A stretch of 64,000 nt of DNA, taken from Lichenostomus cassidix. Its lineage: Eukaryota > Chordata > Aves > Passeriformes > Meliphagidae. Under the pieces are notes generated by a model. The model was not told where the DNA came from, ran no database searches, and worked only from the letters and a program-made list of their open reading frames with translations. Location of the stretch: the NCBI GenBank assembly GCA_008360975.2, contig CM039182.1, forward strand, positions 57,300,491 to 57,364,490. The letters are read 5' to 3'. Of the stretch, positions 11,501 through 24,326 are shown in pieces (the first letter of the stretch is position 1; every line of letters begins with the position of its first letter). Made by a program: the position numbers and the translations under genes.

Positions 11501-13859
11501 CCATGGAGGAGAAAAGGCTGATAGAGAACTCAGTTGTCTATGAAATCCAATTGTACCTCCTATGTACAAGGTTGTGTTACATTGCACTCATTAGCAGTCA
11601 GACACTAGAAGGCTCCCTCTTTATTCAAAGTCCCCATTTCCGCTCACCTTCTCCCTACCTCAAAACCCCCATTTTCCACCTCTCCCATGGGCTGTGCACT
11701 GTGGCATGCTGATGAAGGGCCTTTCTCCCTCTCCACCTGGATCAGCTTCTCTTCAACTCCCTCTGTCATCCTGGCTCTCTGAAACCAAGTTCCGCCCTAT
11801 CTTTTTTTAGCTGAGAGACTTTTGATTTCTAAGGCACCTTATTTGCCTTGTTTTAGGAGGGTAGGATGCTCAGCTTTCCATTTCAGTCATCTGTAGGGAG
11901 CTAGAATTAGCACTTTCCACAAAACTGAAATAATAGTGTCAGCTATGATGGTGATATGTGTCAGATAACTCATTTTTTTGGGAGCTAAAGTGAACAGCCC
12001 TAGCTATAGAAATTGTGTGTGCACATTTGGATATATGGTTAATTTTTCAGCCTTCTTTTCTTCTAGTGGGAAGGAGGTCTGAAATGTCAGCACACAGCTA
12101 TGACTGTCCTCCAGAGAATATAACTCTGGCAGTCGTGTACCCTCTGGTTTTTCAGGTGCAATATCACTGGCCTCTCCAAAGCTGAGCTCTCCCGTCTTTC
12201 TAATAGGGAGTAGAACAAGCCTTAAAGAAACTGCAGTAAATTGCAATACCTGTGACTCTTATCCAGCACTATTGTGAGGAAGGGGATTGCATCCTTTGCT
12301 GTGCTCTACAGGTTCCCCACCTTCCTGAGCCTCAGGACTGCTCACAGCATGTGGGGAAGCAAGATGAGCAGGTGGGGAAACCAAAATGAGCCAGTGCTGA
12401 GGACACCTATGAATGGTCCAGGAGACTTGTGCCTTTGACATATTGCTGTCCCTTAAATGTGACCTGGTGCACAAGTGAACAGTGACCCAAGGAAATGAAC
12501 CACAGGAGCAGCTTTTGAAAGAGCAGGATACCCCTTTCTCTAAACTGGCATATAACTATTTCCTCTCTAGGCTTTCCTTTATGTATTTCTTTTCTGTACC
12601 TGAGGTACAAATGAAAGGCAAACAATATGGGTCAGGTGTGATGGTCTTGGGTAATGAACAGTTGGGAATAATTACCTGCTACCAGGAGGAAGGATGATGG
12701 ATGGAGGAGAGGACCAGCTGTGTGGCATCTTCAGCTGGCTGCTGTGACAGGAGGGGAATCAGAAATGCCCAGAGAAATTGCTTAGAGGGGCTGTGGGGCT
12801 GAGGCAAAACATTAATGCTAGTGTTTCCTGCTGGGGAAACACTTCCAGGGACATTTCTCATTGTGAGACCCTTGTGCTTCCTTCTGGAAAATTAATATTA
12901 GGCTTGGCTTCCAGCAAGACATATATTTCCCTAATGGGCTGTGGGAAGCCTCCACTCCACTCTTTTTAGCCTGGAACTGTCAGCCAAGGTGCTTTGCTGC
13001 CTTTCCATGTGCTATGAAGCAGGAGCAGAGAGCATCAAGGAGAAAGGGGCACGAGCCTGAGCATTCACGTTTGAACAAAGGTCCTTCTAAAGCTCTGGGA
13101 TGCTGTGCCTGAGGAGGGAGGAATGAGCTGATCCAGAGAGCCACTGCTTTCTGGGGCAGCAGAGCCAAACTCATGTGTCACAGGCTGTGTTACATGGCTG
13201 GGACAGTTCCTGTAGAGACCAGCTTCTCCCCATGGCTATTTCCTACAGCTGGGGCTGGGAGATTGCTGTCACCAAAATGCATGAGAATCTCCTACATAGC
13301 CAGGAGGCCAGTGAAGAGCCCAGGAAACTGTTCCCCTTAAATAGTTAAACAGCTGCCTCTTGACAAGCACAATGTCACATTGAATTTGAAACAGGGAACT
13401 TTTTATATTTCCCCCCCCGATTGTGCTGGCACCTGGCAGATGCCTGTTTACCACAGGCATCCATACACACAGCAATCAAAGGAAATCAGAGGCACGGATT
13501 AGCAACAGCTGCAAGTCATTAGTGGCAGCCATGGGAAAGCACAGCTCTGCACCCTGCTTCGAAATAACCAACGTGAGTATTGCAGAGCACAGGGGTTACC
13601 GCGGGGCACTCTGTGGGCACCAGGGACAGCAAACAATTGCCTCGCTTGTCTCTGGAGATGGCTTCTTCCCTCTCCTGAAGGCAGCAGTGTGTTATCGATG
13701 AATCAATCACACTTTATTGGCCCATTGAACATTAACTCTTTAGGAGGCTGGCTTCTGCCGACTGGGAGTTGTCAGAGCTGGAGGATGGAGTCTCCACCTG
13801 TACAAGATCTCCAGTAATTCTTTATTTTTTTTGGGCTGACTGCTGGTATCTTTGGCAGT
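8561..13859. other. Unassigned non-coding DNA
   Basis: I found no gene or element. There is an AT-rich patch at about 9283-9345 with repeated ATAATTTATAATTATATAA-like runs, and a T-rich stretch near 8881-8912. Open frames are at most about 100 codons and overlap on both strands. Confidence 0.6.
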
Positions 13860-14165
13860 GTCTCAACATGAATGAGGACTTGGGATCTCCTAGAGTTAAC
13901 GCTCGTTTTAAAGGAAGTTTCATTAGAGCGAATGTAAAGCAAAAGCTGACCAAAAGCCTTATTTGTATATCTAATTTCTTTATTCAATTCATTTTTAACC
14001 AGAATAGAGTCCAAATTTTATTTAAAAACTTAGTGTTGATTAAAATTTCCATTGCATATTTAGGCAGCTTGGGTTTCTATTTTGATCAGTCCCCGGAAAA
14101 GCTGATTTTACTTCAAAGCATCTCTGACTCTTGGAGGAGCAGGAAGCTGGTGCCCTATTAATAGA
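13860..14165. other. Candidate conserved non-coding block
   Basis: This AT-rich but non-repetitive stretch contains ATTTAAAAACTTAGTGTTGATTA, TTGCATATTTAGGC and CTATTAATAGAG motifs of the kind seen in conserved enhancers. A 130-codon plus-strand frame (13769-14161) crosses it, but I recognise no protein in it. Low confidence. Confidence 0.2.
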
Positions 14166-15566
14166 GAGCAGAATCCAGCATCACTGAGGCGTGGCTGATT
14201 CCCCAGCAGTCCTGACATATTTGGCTGTATCTGTCCTCCTTTCTCTCTGGCTCGGCATGGCTTTCACTATCACAGGTGTGGTACCAGAGCTCTGTGTGTG
14301 GTCTTTGTGGTCCGCAAGAAGTGCCTGCCTGCCTTGCTCCTGCCAGATGGGAGCCCCATCCCTGCTTTACACTTGACCACTGCCATGAGGAGTTGGGAGC
14401 ATGTGAAGGAGTTGACAGCAAAAAGATGTACAAATGCTGATATCTGGTGCTTCAAAATACCTCTTGAGTTTCTCCTGCTTTTTCTCAAGGAGGGGAATAA
14501 GAGGAAAAGGAATGGAAACAAGGAGAGTAGTCACAGAGACTAGACAAATGGAAAACTGGGGGGACAGAAAAAGACCTTCCCAGAAACATCATCCTCAGCC
14601 TGACCCTTGTAGCTCCTGAGTTTCTTTCCAGCCCTAAAACCTTCAGGTACTCTCAGCTTGCCACCTGCATCTCTCACCACAGACCTTATTTCTTATCTTC
14701 ACTCCCAAGCCTCGCTAATTACCAAGGTTTGGTCACACCCAGCTTCCTCCAAATCCCTTCCTCCTATGTTCTCTCTGCTGTTACTGCAAAAGTTGAATTT
14801 GGTTTTCCCCACTGATAACAGCATTTATGTGGCAACAAAAGTGGGATTCAGTCTTGTCTTCCAAGGCCTCTTAAGCTGGCTCTGCCAAGAGTAAGGAAAG
14901 TGCAAACAGAACATTAAAGGTAACAAAGGGAAGTATAATTTTAAAGTAAAAGAAAAGTGAATAGTTTTAAAAGAGAAAGCATTGCAATTACTTGCATCTC
15001 CTAGTGCAAAGACGAAAGCAAGGAGAAAAGAGGGTGAAGGAATGTTAGTTCTGACACTCCCTCAGTACCGCAGCTGTTTCCATTTGAAAACTATTTTAGC
15101 ATCACAAAAGTCTACAGTGAGCAAGACAGGTATTTGTGATGGAACTTCATTGCTACTAGCTGCAGAAAGTAGGGTGCTTTCTGTGTGGTGACTGGGGGAA
15201 GTACACCAGCTTTGGGAAAGTCCTAAGTGCGTGCTTATTTTTAAAGAATTTAGTGATTTTCTCTTAAGTTTGTGAAATGGTGAAAGACTGCCTTCCTTAT
15301 TAATACTGTTGCAATAAATGGTGAGTAAAGGAAGATACAAGTTTCTGAAGAATTATTTCTAGCTTTTCTCGTAGCAGGAGACACAGTTTTCTGCATGCTT
15401 TTGTGTCCTATCTTCAGTTTAGGAGTTAGTGTTTTACTTGCTGAGTTACATATGCTGGTTTTTGTTTTGTTACTTTCAAGTAAGACTGTGGTTCCTCCTG
15501 TGCTTCAGCTCAATGTAGTCTCACTGGCTGGTGTTCAAAGTACACTGTGCTGTGCTCACTTGTGAT

Positions 15567-15613
15567 GCTCTTCTCTACCCCTGCAATTTGAGCTCTTCTC
15601 TACCCCTGCAATT
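15567..15613. repeat. 22-bp direct repeat, period 25
   Basis: The segment GCTCTTCTCTACCCCTGCAA followed by TT occurs at 15567-15588 and again at 15592-15613, separated by three bases. It is a perfect local duplication. Confidence 0.9.
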
Positions 15614-15794
15614 CTTTCTGAAGTTCCTTCTGTCCCAGCTAGATGTGCTAATCTAGAAAATTGCTCGCTAATGTTCTGAGAACGGTGAATGATAACTTGT
15701 ACCTACATTGTGAAAGGGATTTTGTTGTCAAAGCTGGCAAATAGTCATGTAAATATTATGCCTTCAGAGAAATTAAGTTCGTATCTTCTTGATA

Positions 15795-15833
15795 CTCCTT
15801 TTTTTTCTTTTCTTTTTTCTTTCTACCTACAAC
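15795..15833. repeat. Polypyrimidine tract
   Basis: Nearly pure T and C run for about 35 bp on the plus strand. It is typical simple sequence, and no downstream exon is recognised that would make it a splice acceptor tract. Confidence 0.7.
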
Positions 15834-16486
15834 TCTCAAGTTCACTTTGAAAGGACTGTAGTCCATCTCTGAACTCTTAGTGGAATCAGTGCTGAGGGGC
15901 AAAGAAAATATGAGGGAAGGTCAGCAAAATGGCGAGAGTGTTAGAAAATCTGTTTATGAAGTGAGATCTAAAGAGATTAGTGTGTTTCAGTGAATCAGAA
16001 GCAGACTGAGGGATAACTTGATCATTCCATATAAACGCCTATATTTGGAAGATATAGACACCTTTTCCAGGGCAATTTTTATGTGAAAGAGCTGCTGTCT
16101 AGTCCCTGCCAGTTCCCTGAGTTCAATCTTGGTAAGAGAGATGGTGTTGCAGGTATTTGAGTAGTACAAATAGAGGAACAGCTCAGCAGCAGAGAGCTTC
16201 ATTTGCAGCTTTGAAAAGAACAAAAACATTTTAGAAAAAAATGTTGTTTTGTTACTTTTTTTAGCAATAAGATTGTGTGTGGACACAGCAACCACTTCTT
16301 GGTACAAGAATCTCTTCATTCATTGCTGTCTTTGTGGACATTCAGGGAATGAGGGTTTCTTTTCATGGGGCAGATTGCTGTGATTCCTGCTGGGGCACAG
16401 CCTGCAGAATGGATTTCAAACTTCACTCTTGCTTGCTAGGAAGGGTTTTTCCCTACTTGTGGAACTTGTTCTCCTGTTTGTTTAGC

Positions 16487-16646
16487 TCTTATTTTTCTGT
16501 GAAATGTCATGGTCAGCAGAGCTCTGGATAGGGGATTTAAACCCCCATGGATGGGGCTGGTTACATTCTTATTTTTCTGTGAAATGTCATGGTCAGCAGA
16601 GCTCTGGATAGGGGATTTAAACCCCCATGGATGGGGCTGGTTACAT
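16487..16646. repeat. Perfect 80-bp tandem duplication
   Basis: Two head-to-tail copies of an 80-bp unit lie at 16487-16566 and 16567-16646. The unit starts TCTTATTTTTCTGTGAAATG and ends GGGGCTGGTTACAT, and I see no mismatch between copies. The unit includes GATTTAAACCCCCATGGATG. Perfect identity implies a recent duplication or an assembly duplication. It makes chance frames that run through both copies, which I do not treat as genes. Confidence 0.95.
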
Positions 16647-17077
16647 AATGCCCAAAGTCAAAATGATGTGTGGGGTCAAATGATGAAGACCTTAAGGCTT
16701 TGTTTGCTTTCCTTTGCAATCTAGGACACAAATTGCCTTTTCCAGACAACAAAATGTTGAATTGCCTTTTCCACTTGTGTCTCAGCAATTGAATTTCCAG
16801 CCATCACAGAGCTGTGGGGTCTGATAGTGTCACCAGTCCTTCCAACTCTTTCTTTGTGATACATGGGCAGCCTACATGGTGTAGGTTCTTGGATCAACCT
16901 TTCAAAAGTTCAGAACCTGGGCTTTGTGGGACATATGCAACACCCTGTCATAGGTAGGAAAAAGTGGTTTATCAGACCAGTAATGACACTTAAGTCAGTG
17001 TCACATGGGAAATATGAATCTTCTGTTCATGACCTTAATTGCCAAGTATCAGATTATTCACAAACACAAAGAGTGGA
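16647..17077. other. Unassigned DNA before the CR1 end
   Basis: No gene is recognised. The CR1 similarity fades upstream of about 17078, which I take as its 5' truncation point. Confidence 0.5.
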
Positions 17078-17305
17078 AATTAAGGCTAGATATTAGGAAG
17101 AAATTCTTTACTGTAAGGGTGGTGAGACACTGGAACAGGTTGCCCAGGGAGACTGTGGCTGCCCCATCCCTGGCAATGTTCAAAGCCAGGTTGGAAAAGG
17201 CCTTGGGCAACCTGGCCTAATGAGAGGTGTCCCTGTTCATGGCAGGGGAGTTGGGTCTAGATGATCCTTAACGTCCCCTTCCAACCCTCAATGTTCTATG
17301 ATTCC
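17078..17305 (+). mobile_element. 5'-truncated CR1 LINE, 3' end
   Basis: From about 17078 the sequence follows the 3' end of CR1, the dominant LINE of birds. The reading frame at 17083-17220 encodes the familiar C-terminal residues of the CR1 reverse-transcriptase protein (LDIRKKFFTVRVVRHWNRLP, then a FKARLEKALGNLA-type end) and stops at TAA 17218-17220. The 3' UTR phrases GGTGTCCCTG, CATGGCAGGGGAGTTG, CTAGATGATCCTTAA and CCCCTTCCAACC follow, and the copy ends with TTCTATGATTCC at about 17294-17305. Full-length CR1 is about 4.5 kb, so this is a typical short truncated copy. The short open C-terminal segment and good match suggest moderate age. Confidence 0.95.
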
Positions 17306-20300
17306 ATGTGTAAGATGTAGATTGGGTACTAACTTTCATAATGAGGGGTAGCAAGTACTTTTGGTAGTTTGCTTTTACTTGGAAAAACAGGGATCTCCTT
17401 TAGGTTATGATGTATCATATCTGCAGAGATTAGAGAGAGATGGGGTTGGGGAAATTGAAAGATGAAGCTTAATCTCCCTCCTGTAATTAAGAACTTCTAT
17501 GCTAGGACAAAGTTAGTGTTTTCAACTGTTTGAGTTGGCACAATTAAGTAGGTGAATTTTTTTTTTTGTTTGAGGACTTTGCAGAGCCTTTGAAGGAAAC
17601 TGGGATCTGGATTTGTACTGAGCATTTATTGTCCGTTCATCGTTAAAGATTAAAAGCAAAAGTGCATTATTGTAATTCTGATTCTTTCTTCACCCCAGCA
17701 GCGAGGGAAAACGATATACAATGTTTTGGTAATTTTATTTCAAAGCTGCCTAAAGTGCCTGATTGTAGCCCATTAGCTGGTTTAAACTTGTTTTCTTGTG
17801 TGATGTCTGTTGCACACAGGTCACTAACTTGTATCTCAAAAAGCTCTTGACAGGGAGCAGTGGCCCTCACCCAGCCCATCCCACTCTAGTCTAGTGTGGG
17901 TAGTCACAGTTGTGTTTGGTCAGTCTGCTCATTCCAGGGACTGCAGGGAAAACTTGTGTTTCTGAGTTTGGCTGCTGTGAATAATGTCCAAGTTGGATGG
18001 CTGGAATTGCTCTAGGAGGATGCTATGAATACCTGTCTTTATGTAGCACTGGCATCTCTCTTCAAGAGGGCCTTGAATGGAGCATCTATACTGACTTAAC
18101 TGCTTTTCACATCTGTTGGAGGCTGTATGTGTGTACCCTTTCAGGTCAAGAAAAATGATTTTGTAGAAACCTTGCTGTTAAAATGACTTGCTGCTCAGGA
18201 TTAAAAACCAGAACGATTCCATTTTCCACTCCTGACAAGGATCTCTAAGTCTCCACAAGCTCAAATACTCAAAAAGACTATCTCATTCTTTCCAGGGAGT
18301 GTCTTTGACAAATCACAGAGTTTTTTTCCTTTAAATAAAGCCCTGAGGTGCTTTGCAAGATGCTCTTGGTTCTGATTCACCATCTGAGTGTGTTTGTATG
18401 TGCAGGGGGAATGAGGCTGTGTTGCACGTAGCCATAGAGGCCTCATTAAATTGTGATGTGTGGTGTCACATTTCAAACTCACAGTCTTGCTGTCCCTAGC
18501 TTAAAACTTGATGCAAATGATGAGTAACAATGGTCCAGAAGCTGTCTTGACAAAAAAAAAAAGGTGCAAAACAATATCTGAAATGATCCGAAATACCCAC
18601 TTGTTTTATGTTCTTGGGGTTTTCAGTTTTTCAACTCCAAGACCATTGTACTTGAGCTGTCAGAGGTGTGACGTGCCCTTTGCCCCTCTCCAAAACACAA
18701 AGCATCAGAACCAAGTAAGCACTTTAGAAAATGCTCTTCATGACTAATGTGGGACTGGCTGGGATATGTTTGGTCATGTCTTTACACTCTCATTTGTGTT
18801 TCCTCCGGAAATCTATCAGTACTGTTTTGATGAAGGTCAGCATCTGTTTGTACTCATTTAACTAAAAGAAATGTATTGAGAAGGTCAGCAGCTCTCTTAG
18901 ACCTGAGAGAATAATTAGCAATAAATTATCCTACTACGCAATTGTATTTTTTCACTATTTGTTAATCATCTTCAGCCAACTTATGAAATGTGTCAGCACT
19001 AAAAGAATTATTCACAAATAACTGCTCAACAAATAGTTTGAAAGGGTGCTGGCAGGTGGTATGGAGGTGGCATGTTCCCTGCCTGGAGGGAGGCCAACAG
19101 GGTCACACCGTGGTGGAGAATGGGCAGGACACATGGTATTGGGCTAACCTTGGTGTGGAGAAAAGGCTCCTCTTGGCCATGCACAGTTGCTGTTCCTTTC
19201 AGCTCCAAGGTGCGCTCCTGATACCCCCAAAAATCCCCAGGTAGGCATTAGTCGACCAGTCCTGAGGTTTTAGAGAATGCAAGTTGCCATTTGTTCACTC
19301 AGAAGAAAAACTTTAGTTGGGGTGTGTTAATATCAAGCTCTCAAGACCAGCAAACCAAAACAAATCATCCCAGTGACAGGAAGAAATGGGTGGTACTTTA
19401 GAGAGGTCACAGTACAATGAAATGGCTTCAAATGGTGACTCAGTCAGGTTGTGACATCTGTTTTTTTTTTCTTTGTTTTTTTTTTTTTCTTTGGCAAAGG
19501 CGGTCTGAATGTAATTCTGCCCCTTTGGTGCTGAGCCTAAAAATATGCATGAAAAAAGATGGAAGAACAATATGTTGATGGTATGTGGTGAATGTCTGTC
19601 TTGTAGAATGAGTCACGACGTAGGATTTGCACCAAAAAGTGTTAAATTATCTCCTTTACATGTCAGCAATTATTGTCATGAATGAGAACTATTGGAAGAA
19701 TTTGTCTACATCAAATTCAAGTCCAAATCTGTTCTTGTGTGACACACTAATATAAACCAGGAATATTAATCATTGCTGATCTGTGCACTGAGTATACTAC
19801 TTTTAATTTATGACCAGAAAGCTGTTCTTGTAGTTACTTTATAGATTTAAGTGATGCAATTTCTGACGTAACAATATCTCAGAGGAGAAAATAAGTCTTT
19901 AATAAAACATTACATCATTCAGAATTTGTTATTGTGCAATGGGACTTATGGACAACATCTTTGTGGAGTCTGCCTGACTGTTTCAAAGCTCACAATTTTG
20001 TGTGTGACTGGATACAGTAATTTGTTGACTTTCGCTGTCCTCATGTGTGTCCTTTTTCTAGGAGTAGAAAACACTAGAAGTGTTGACCCAAAGGCCACTT
20101 TCTATAGTGGTAAAAGATAAGCCTATCCCTATCTAGATTAGTCTTTAAACTTCAGGGAGATAACTCAAGGAGGACAAAGATGTAATGTTAATGAAATGAG
20201 CTCAAGTACTGGCAATCAAGTTAATTCCTCAGGATATGTTTGATTGAGTATTATGCTGGCTAGTAAATAACCCTCCACCTGTGCTGATTTCTTTTAAAAT

Positions 20301-23300
20301 TTGTTTGCATAGTTCATGCTTAAGTGTATTTAAGATATCTTCAGAATAATCTTGACATGAAGAGGCTGCCAGAGGACAAGAACAGTCTTTCCCCATTGGT
20401 TTACTCTTTCCACAGCTTGGAGAATCACAGCTAGTTGATACTGTTTCTATTTAATTACACATAATTTTTCTGTTTTGCTACCCAGTGAGCCAGGAGAAGA
20501 AAACAATACTCTGTCTACATGCAAATCTTCCAATCAACAATTTAAAACCTTTATGCTCCCAAATTTGTTCTCTTTATTTCAAAATGAAAATGTATGTGCT
20601 TGGGCAGGTTCTTACAAGTTTCCATTGACTGGGGTTACTGTCACTAACGTTCAGACCTGTAATTTAGTGCAAGAAGCGTCCCCCTCCCTTTTCTTGTACA
20701 CTGAGGCTCAGGGTCGACATTCAGGCCTGATGTCAATGTTCCCAGCTCCCATCTTTTTGGGAGGAGATGTCCCACAAAGCATAGATGTTCTGGTCCATGT
20801 GCTTCTCGTGCTTAGAACTAAGCCCCCTTCCATGTCCCACCTTCAACCTCATGCAGGAATGGCTTTGTCTGTATTTTGGTGAATGCTGTGGTGCAGGTAC
20901 CTGGAATGTTGCATTGATTGCACTGGTTTAATGAAAGATGACAAGGCAAAGAGTGAATATAGAGGGGTAGGGTGGGAAGTTAGAAGCTTCAGAGAAGAAT
21001 TTTTGGAATTGATACTCCAAGGTAGAAGCCAATGGGAGTTTCCTGTAGACTTGGATGGAGCTCTTGGGTGAAGATGACTTTTTGTGTGGATGGGGGGAGT
21101 GTTGTTGGAGCCAGGCAGGAAAGATGTGTGTGTGTCCAGTCCCCCTTGGCAGCAGAGTCAGCAGAGGGCTATGCAAACCTTTTGGAAGGGAAGTAGGAAA
21201 TGCTGTAGGGAGGAGGAAAGGGGGAAGGCTGAAAAGTATTTTTAGTAGAGAACTGCCCATGTTTCCATGAATGATGGCAAAGCCTTCCTTCTCTAGTTTG
21301 GAAAAGTAAATATTGGCTGTGGGAACAGTGCTCCAGATGCATTGAATCTGCTTTCCTAATGTTGGTGGGCTCAACCCTGTGGACCTGGGGCTTATGTTTG
21401 GTTAATCTAGATGCTTCAGAGGGTAGGAAGGCTGCTGTTTGCCTGCTTTTTCTTTTGCCAGGCACCAAGTATGCTCTGTGAGCAAAACCAGGCAATCTGT
21501 GTCCCAAGCAAGCCTTACTGACTTGCAGTACAACTTATGATGAAGACCTGAAAGCTGATCCTACAATGTGACAAAAATATGGAAGCTTTTAAAGAACCAT
21601 TTTATAACATCAACTGTGCTTTTTCTTTTTCATGAGAAACATTTTCAGCACAAGTGGAGCATTTGAGTCCAGTTATTTGGAAGAAGGATGGGGTCTCCTG
21701 GCACTATACTGCAGAGAGGTGGGAAGCCACCAGGTACTGTGGGACCAGCTGCTCTCAGTGGGGCTGTACTGTGTGGGACCTCCCCAGCTCCCATGGCCAG
21801 CATGCCCTTTTGCCCTGGAGACTGTGGCATCTCTCATCTCTTTTCTTTCCTTCCCTTTCTGTTTTAAATTCTTGTGAACCCATCTGTTTGTACCAGGGCT
21901 GGTGACTAATGCAATAACTCTTATTAGGTCAAAATAGCTGAAATCATACGGCAATTACACATGCACACTCACATGCACACAGAAGGGTTGTTCTCCCTGC
22001 ACCCCCCTTTTCCCATCTCTGGAACAAAACATTCCCTCACAGTTTCGAGGGTTGGAGCAGCTGCCCAGCTGGCAGGAGCAGAGATGTTAATGCTGTCAGT
22101 GAAAGGATGAGTCACTTTGCAAAAGTTATTTAGGAGGGTCACCCTTCTTGTCCCCTTTCCCCTCCAGCCACCGATCCTTTTGGGTTCATCAGATGCTGGA
22201 GGTCTGCACTGGCTGCTGCCTGCAGAGAGCACAATGAAGGCTTGTCAGGGCAAGAAGGCTCCTGATGGGAGTTATAAAAATGAGTAGTCCCATGTTTGAC
22301 TGATCTGTTAGTCTCCTGAAAAAGCTTCTGCCTCTCTTGGAAGCATGTGATGCTAGCTCCAAGGCTGTCCTTTTTTTTATTTCTGTGTGTGGTTTTTTGT
22401 TTTTTTTTTTAAAGTTAATTCGAAAGGAGTTCCCAGTATGTGAGAGGAGATGAGAAGTGTAAGATGTAAGGAGAACAGAAAACTGTAATACAACTTTCTT
22501 TTGGTTCTTATTTTTTGGAAATAGGTCAATAAAAATCTGCCTCCTTCCTCAGAAAAACCTGTTCCTTTTAAGTATTTTAGAGGATGCAGAGCTCTTCGAA
22601 GACTTGTCTCTAGCTGAGACCCCTTTCATGACCTGAATCTTCTTATCAACCCATAAGACTGTGACTGATGTTTGCTGCCTCTCCAAACTCCTGTGGGACC
22701 AGGGTGTCCCAGAAGCCAAATCTGGCACAAGCAATACTTTCTGCCTCAGTGAGAGCTTAGCAACGTGCTCCCAAGTCAGCACCAGGCTTGTCAGACGGCA
22801 ACCTTGGCTTGTTTACTTTCTCAACTGGGAAAAGCTCTGACCTTTGTGAAGGTAGCATTTGAAAGAAAGCTGGAGGCCAACTGCTGTTAAGGCTGGTATT
22901 GGTGTGTCATTGTTGATTTGCTTATTAGATATGTTCTGATAAAGGTAGAATAAAGGTCTATTTATCCTGACCATTTGCTGTGCTTTTCCATTTTCTCTTT
23001 TAACCTGGAATTGCTGAGGGGTTGCCATGGCTGTACCAGTGCATTCTCACGTGCATGCAGTGATGGAGACCAAGCCCTGCAGTTCTTCTTCCACAGAGCA
23101 TGGCCCTTCAGGCACAGGGTTGTGCTGAATGGGTGTGGTGTCCCTGCATGGCCTAAACCACCTTAGGTGAGGATGCCACCATGCAGAGATGTAGTTATTG
23201 ATGCTAAAACGAAGCTATTGCTGGGCTGATGCTGATGAGGTGGGACTGGAAGTTGTTCTGGCCTCTTCGGTGATTTTTCAGTGCGTAAAGTGAGCATGTG

Positions 23301-23911
23301 CATGACATGCATGGATATCTTCTGTGGGCTTCTCCTTGAGTCTATGGCACCCATGAGAGTCTGCTGAAAACTTTCTGTCACTTCTTAATATCAGTAGTTT
23401 CCCTATCTTCTAATTTGTGTCAGCAAGTCTGCTAGAGGTTGCATTGGCTGCTAGGAGGGTTCAGTTTCCTTGATTCCTTGATCCTCACTTTCCTGTCAAT
23501 GGTTTGGAAATTATAGGAATATTTTTAAATTTAGGGAGAAAGGGGGAGGAAGAAGAAAATAAAAAAGACAAAAAAAAATATTTTGAGAATAATCAGGCAT
23601 CCTTGATGACAATAGTTCTGGCTGGATAGAGGAGTAAAATTCTAAACCAAACCTTTTGTTGCTTTTAACACTTAAAATGTTTTGACACTTCTCATCATTC
23701 CTTTAGAAATGTTTCTTATCACTTCTTAAGTGATGTGTTCATGACAGACAGGCATGCAGTCCCTTTCAGGCTGGGCCACAAATGGAGAAGCACTGGCTCA
23801 CAGCACTGATGTGGCAGAGGCTTCCACTGATAGCCAGTTCCATGTTCCTTTCTGAGCGCCCTATGCCCTTGCTGGAACAGCTATATCTAGCTGGTTAATC
23901 CCACAATTAGC
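17306..23911. other. Unassigned non-coding DNA
   Basis: No gene or named element is recognised. Frames such as 20475-20882 (135 codons, plus) and 20928-21374 (148 codons, minus) have no motif, no plausible neighbouring exons and mutually overlapping partners. T-rich simple runs occur at about 19460-19494 and 22371-22412. Confidence 0.55.
19460..19494. repeat. T-rich simple tract
   Basis: Two poly(T) runs are separated by CTTTG. On the minus strand this is a poly(A)-like tract, but no AATAAA lies just upstream on that strand. Confidence 0.75.
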
Positions 23912-23928
23912 TTTTTTTTTTTTTTTTT
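23912..23928. repeat. Poly(T) run of 17
   Basis: A homopolymer run followed by CCTTC. It is simple sequence only. Confidence 0.9.
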
Positions 23929-23969
23929 CCTTCTAAATGATCTGATGCTGATATAACAAAAAGAATCCA

Positions 23970-24015
23970 GGAAAGTGTGCATGTGTGGGAAAGGCCGGGA
24001 AAGTGTGCATGTGTG
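23970..24015. repeat. 18-bp direct repeat in alternating purine-pyrimidine DNA
   Basis: GGAAAGTGTGCATGTGTG occurs at 23970-23987 and 23998-24015 (period 28). The second copy runs into GTGTGCACACGTGTACATG, a largely alternating purine-pyrimidine stretch of the kind that can adopt Z-DNA. Confidence 0.85.
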
Positions 24016-24266
24016 CACACGTGTACATGTTTTCCCCCTTTTCTTCCCTCAGTGCAGCTTTCCCCTAGTGTACAAAGGTGACTGTTTAATTTGGTAGATA
24101 ACTTGAAATTCTGGTGTTTGAAAATGGCAGGCAGCCTAGTCAAGCAAACTTGGACATGTAAATGGGAAAGAATGGTCTTTTGATGGACTTTAAATTAATA
24201 TCTTTTTAAGATTGTATGTTCCTTTCCTTGCTACCTCCCTGGAAAGATACCCATAAGTTGACCATG

Positions 24267-24326
24267 AAATAATGAGTGACTTAGTGTGCTGACAGAAAAT
24301 AATGAGTGACTTAGTGTGCTGACAGA
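24267..24326. repeat. Perfect 30-bp tandem duplication
   Basis: The 30-bp unit beginning AAATAATGAGTGACTTAGTG and ending TGTGCTGACAGA is present twice, at 24267-24296 and 24297-24326, with no mismatch. It is a recent local duplication. The unit contains TGAGTGA, which is close to but not an AP-1 site. Confidence 0.95.

Larger units (their letters stand above)
14166..16486. other. Unassigned non-coding DNA
   Basis: No gene is recognised. Two small structures are listed separately: a 22-bp direct repeat at 15567-15613 and a pyrimidine tract at 15795-15833. Confidence 0.6.

Noticed and set aside
16509..16724. Frame with internal peptide repeat
   Set aside because: The peptide repeat is only the translation of the 80-bp DNA duplication.
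17005..17082. Upstream part of the open frame leading into CR1
   Set aside because: The first codons (before about 17083) do not match CR1. The frame is a fusion of flanking DNA with the truncated LINE.
20475..21507. Cluster of 112-148-codon frames on both strands
   Set aside because: They overlap one another in different frames, lack recognisable motifs and have no shared splice-site pattern.
24267..24326. CRISPR-like direct repeats
   Set aside because: There are only two adjacent copies with no spacer, in a vertebrate genome.
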